A stretch of 64,000 nucleotides of DNA from Trichobilharzia regenti (taxonomy: Eukaryota; Platyhelminthes; Trematoda; Strigeidida; Schistosomatidae). Position numbers and translations under genes: made by a program. Under the pieces are notes generated by a model. It saw only the letters and a list, made by a program, of their open reading frames with translations. It searched no databases and had not been told where the DNA came from. Below, in pieces: positions 62,300 through 64,000 of this stretch (position 1 is the stretch's first letter; every line of letters begins with the position of its first letter). The stretch spans positions 43,761,804-43,825,803 of the forward strand of contig OX235262.1 in assembly GCA_944472135.2 (NCBI GenBank), given 5' to 3'.

Positions 62300-62984
62300 T
62301 GTTCTGTTTTCGACATAGAACTTTGCACCGATGTACGGCAGTTCAAGTCGCCACACTCCATGTAGCACACAAAGAAAGAGAAAAAAGTAAAAAGAGATTC
62401 AAAACAGAGATATGAAGCAAAAAGTATAGTAATATTGAAGAACAATGCGGTTTTATTGGGTATTATAAGTCACGAGTGGATGCATCTGCGCCAGCCATTG
62501 AGAACGATTTTGAACCATATCACCAACTGTCTCCAGTCATTCGTTTTCACTGTCCCGAAGACCCGAACCAATCAGGAAGCCTACATCTCCCTACGTGGCT
62601 CGCTTAAACTAGCTGTTTTGGATTTCATTCACTTATGAAGCCATGTTTTAGTTTGACCACCAGTGGCTCTTTCCTAAACTGTTCTTATGTCAGTTAACAT
62701 TGCTCGTCGAGGAAGGCGACGGCTAGGAATACGTAACACATGTCTTAACCATCTCAGTCGATGCAGCTTCACAGCCTCGTCGATTGATTTCCCCTCCTTA
62801 CCTAGTACTCGACGCCTAACCTTAACATTGCTCACCTTATTATCCCACTTCACACGGGAGATAGAACCCAGACACCTATGATTGAAGACAGCTAGCCACC
62901 CTTTTCATTTCTTCCACTCTCAATGGCCAGGTCTCACATCCATAAAAGAGGATGGAGCGGACCGCTGAGCAGTACACACGCCCT
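62300..62984 (-). mobile_element. Short 5'-truncated RTE-like element
   Basis: Flanked by the 8-bp target duplication TTTACACC (62292-62299 and 62985-62992). Only the last part of the ORF and the 3' UTR remain (minus-strand reading from GRVYCSAVRS to the GGQTK region and tail), with frame damage. It lies in the intron after the SH3 exon of the TEC-like gene. Confidence 0.88.
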
Positions 62985-63329
62985 TTTACACCGAAAAATT
63001 AAAGTTGGATTTTTGTTGTTGATGAGGAAATCAGACATTTCAATTCAAAATTGTTTGTTTTATCATTATTATTCAACAAATTTATTAGTCTCTGTTACTC
63101 ATAATACTTACACAGAGATCTTGTTTTGTGAGATTCAGACGTTTTCTTTCTGTATTTGGAAATAATAATTAATTTCATCCTATGAATGCATGCAATGAAA
63201 CACTAGACACGTGATGATAGCATTGTCACAGGAGGGTTCAGTTGAATGTTTTTTGATGAATCCTAGTATGTGCATAACTCTTCGGAACCTAAGAAGGGTG
63301 AGTGTAGGTTGTAGGTTTCAGCCTTGTAC

Positions 63330-63916
63330 GTCTGTCTCTCTGTCTGTTTTCGACATAGAACTTTGCACAAATGTGCGGAAGTTCAAGTCGCCACACTCCT
63401 CCCTCCTTGTAGCACACAAAGCAAGAGAAGAAAGTAGAAGAAATGCATAATAGAGACAGTAAACAGAGGTGTGAGAAAAGGAATAGTAGTAACGAAGAAC
63501 AAAACAGTTTCATTGGAAATCATAAGTCACAAGGAGTGGATGCATCTGCACCAGCCATTGAGAACGATTTTGAGCCATGTCACCAATTGTTTCCAACCAT
63601 TGGTTTTTACCGTCCCGAGAACCCCAACCAGTCAGGAAGTCTACACCTTCCTACGTGGCTGACTGGCTTAAACTAACTGTTGTAGATTTCATTGACTGGT
63701 GCCGCTAGCTCTTTTCCAGCCTGACCCTATGTCAGCTAACATTGCTCGTCGAGGAAGGCGATGACTAGGCATACGTAACACATATCCTAACCATCTTTGT
63801 TGATGTAACTTCACAGCCTCGTCGATTGATTTCCCCTCCTTACCTAGTACTCGACGCCTAACCTTAACATTGCTCACCTTATTATTCCATTTCACACGAG
63901 AGATAGAGCGCAGGCG
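63330..63916 (-). mobile_element. Short 5'-truncated RTE-like element
   Basis: Flanked by the 8-bp target duplication CCTTGTAC (63322-63329 and 63917-63924). It reads RLRSISRVKWNNKVSN through RMPSHRLPRRAMLADIGSGWKR and the 3' UTR with a CAGACAGAGAGACAG tail. It lies in the same intron and orientation as 62300-62984. Confidence 0.9.
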
Positions 63917-64000
63917 CCTTGTACCTGATCCTGTGTGACAGGGACATATGCTGCTGCCTAAGAATGACAGTTGTCTTCGCCATTCAAGTGACATCCTCAT

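Overview
The window looks like a piece of a parasitic flatworm genome, most likely a blood fluke (Schistosoma or a close relative). The reasons are AT-rich DNA, very short 5' introns of 30-42 bp beside introns of several kb, RTE-like, Penelope-like and BEL/Pao elements of trematode type, and three interrupted metazoan genes. The species call is inference.

Bases 1-22650 are almost pure transposon. A broken ORF1-like fragment of a non-LTR element (1-564, minus) is followed by two BEL/Pao-family elements lying head to head around position 3644. Their outer 1514-bp arms (995-2508 and 4642-6155) are nearly identical, while their inner halves are clearly diverged. The right-hand element shares an LTR (6362-6719) with a long BEL/Pao element (6362-21405). 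That element carries gag, protease, RT, RNase H and integrase and is split by two minus-strand, gag-only elements of exactly 4156 bp each (7617-11772 and 15286-19441). All family members carry a 41-base RNA-type hairpin after the last ORF, repeated up to four times at 192-194 bp spacing, with compensatory changes in its stem. An older relative follows (21406-22650), holding a 239-bp SINE-like insertion with 15-bp target duplications.

Three host genes follow. UBR7-like (UBR box plus PHD finger) is on the plus strand at 24418-37721 with eight exons. Its fifth intron contains an RTE-like element that itself contains a second RTE-like element in the opposite orientation. NOP2/NSUN1-like (rRNA m5C methyltransferase) is on the minus strand at 38507-43893 with eight exons, convergent with UBR7. 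A TEC-family tyrosine kinase begins at 54663 on the plus strand, with PH domain, Btk zinc motif, Gln-rich linker and SH3. Its SH2 and kinase exons lie beyond the window.

Between and inside these genes are a Penelope-like element with a GIY-YIG domain (44726-46969, minus), a solo BEL/Pao LTR (48047-48354), at least four 5'-truncated RTE-like insertions with clear target duplications, several decayed RTE remnants, hammerhead-ribozyme-like motifs and two foldback structures. No tRNA, rRNA or CRISPR locus was seen.
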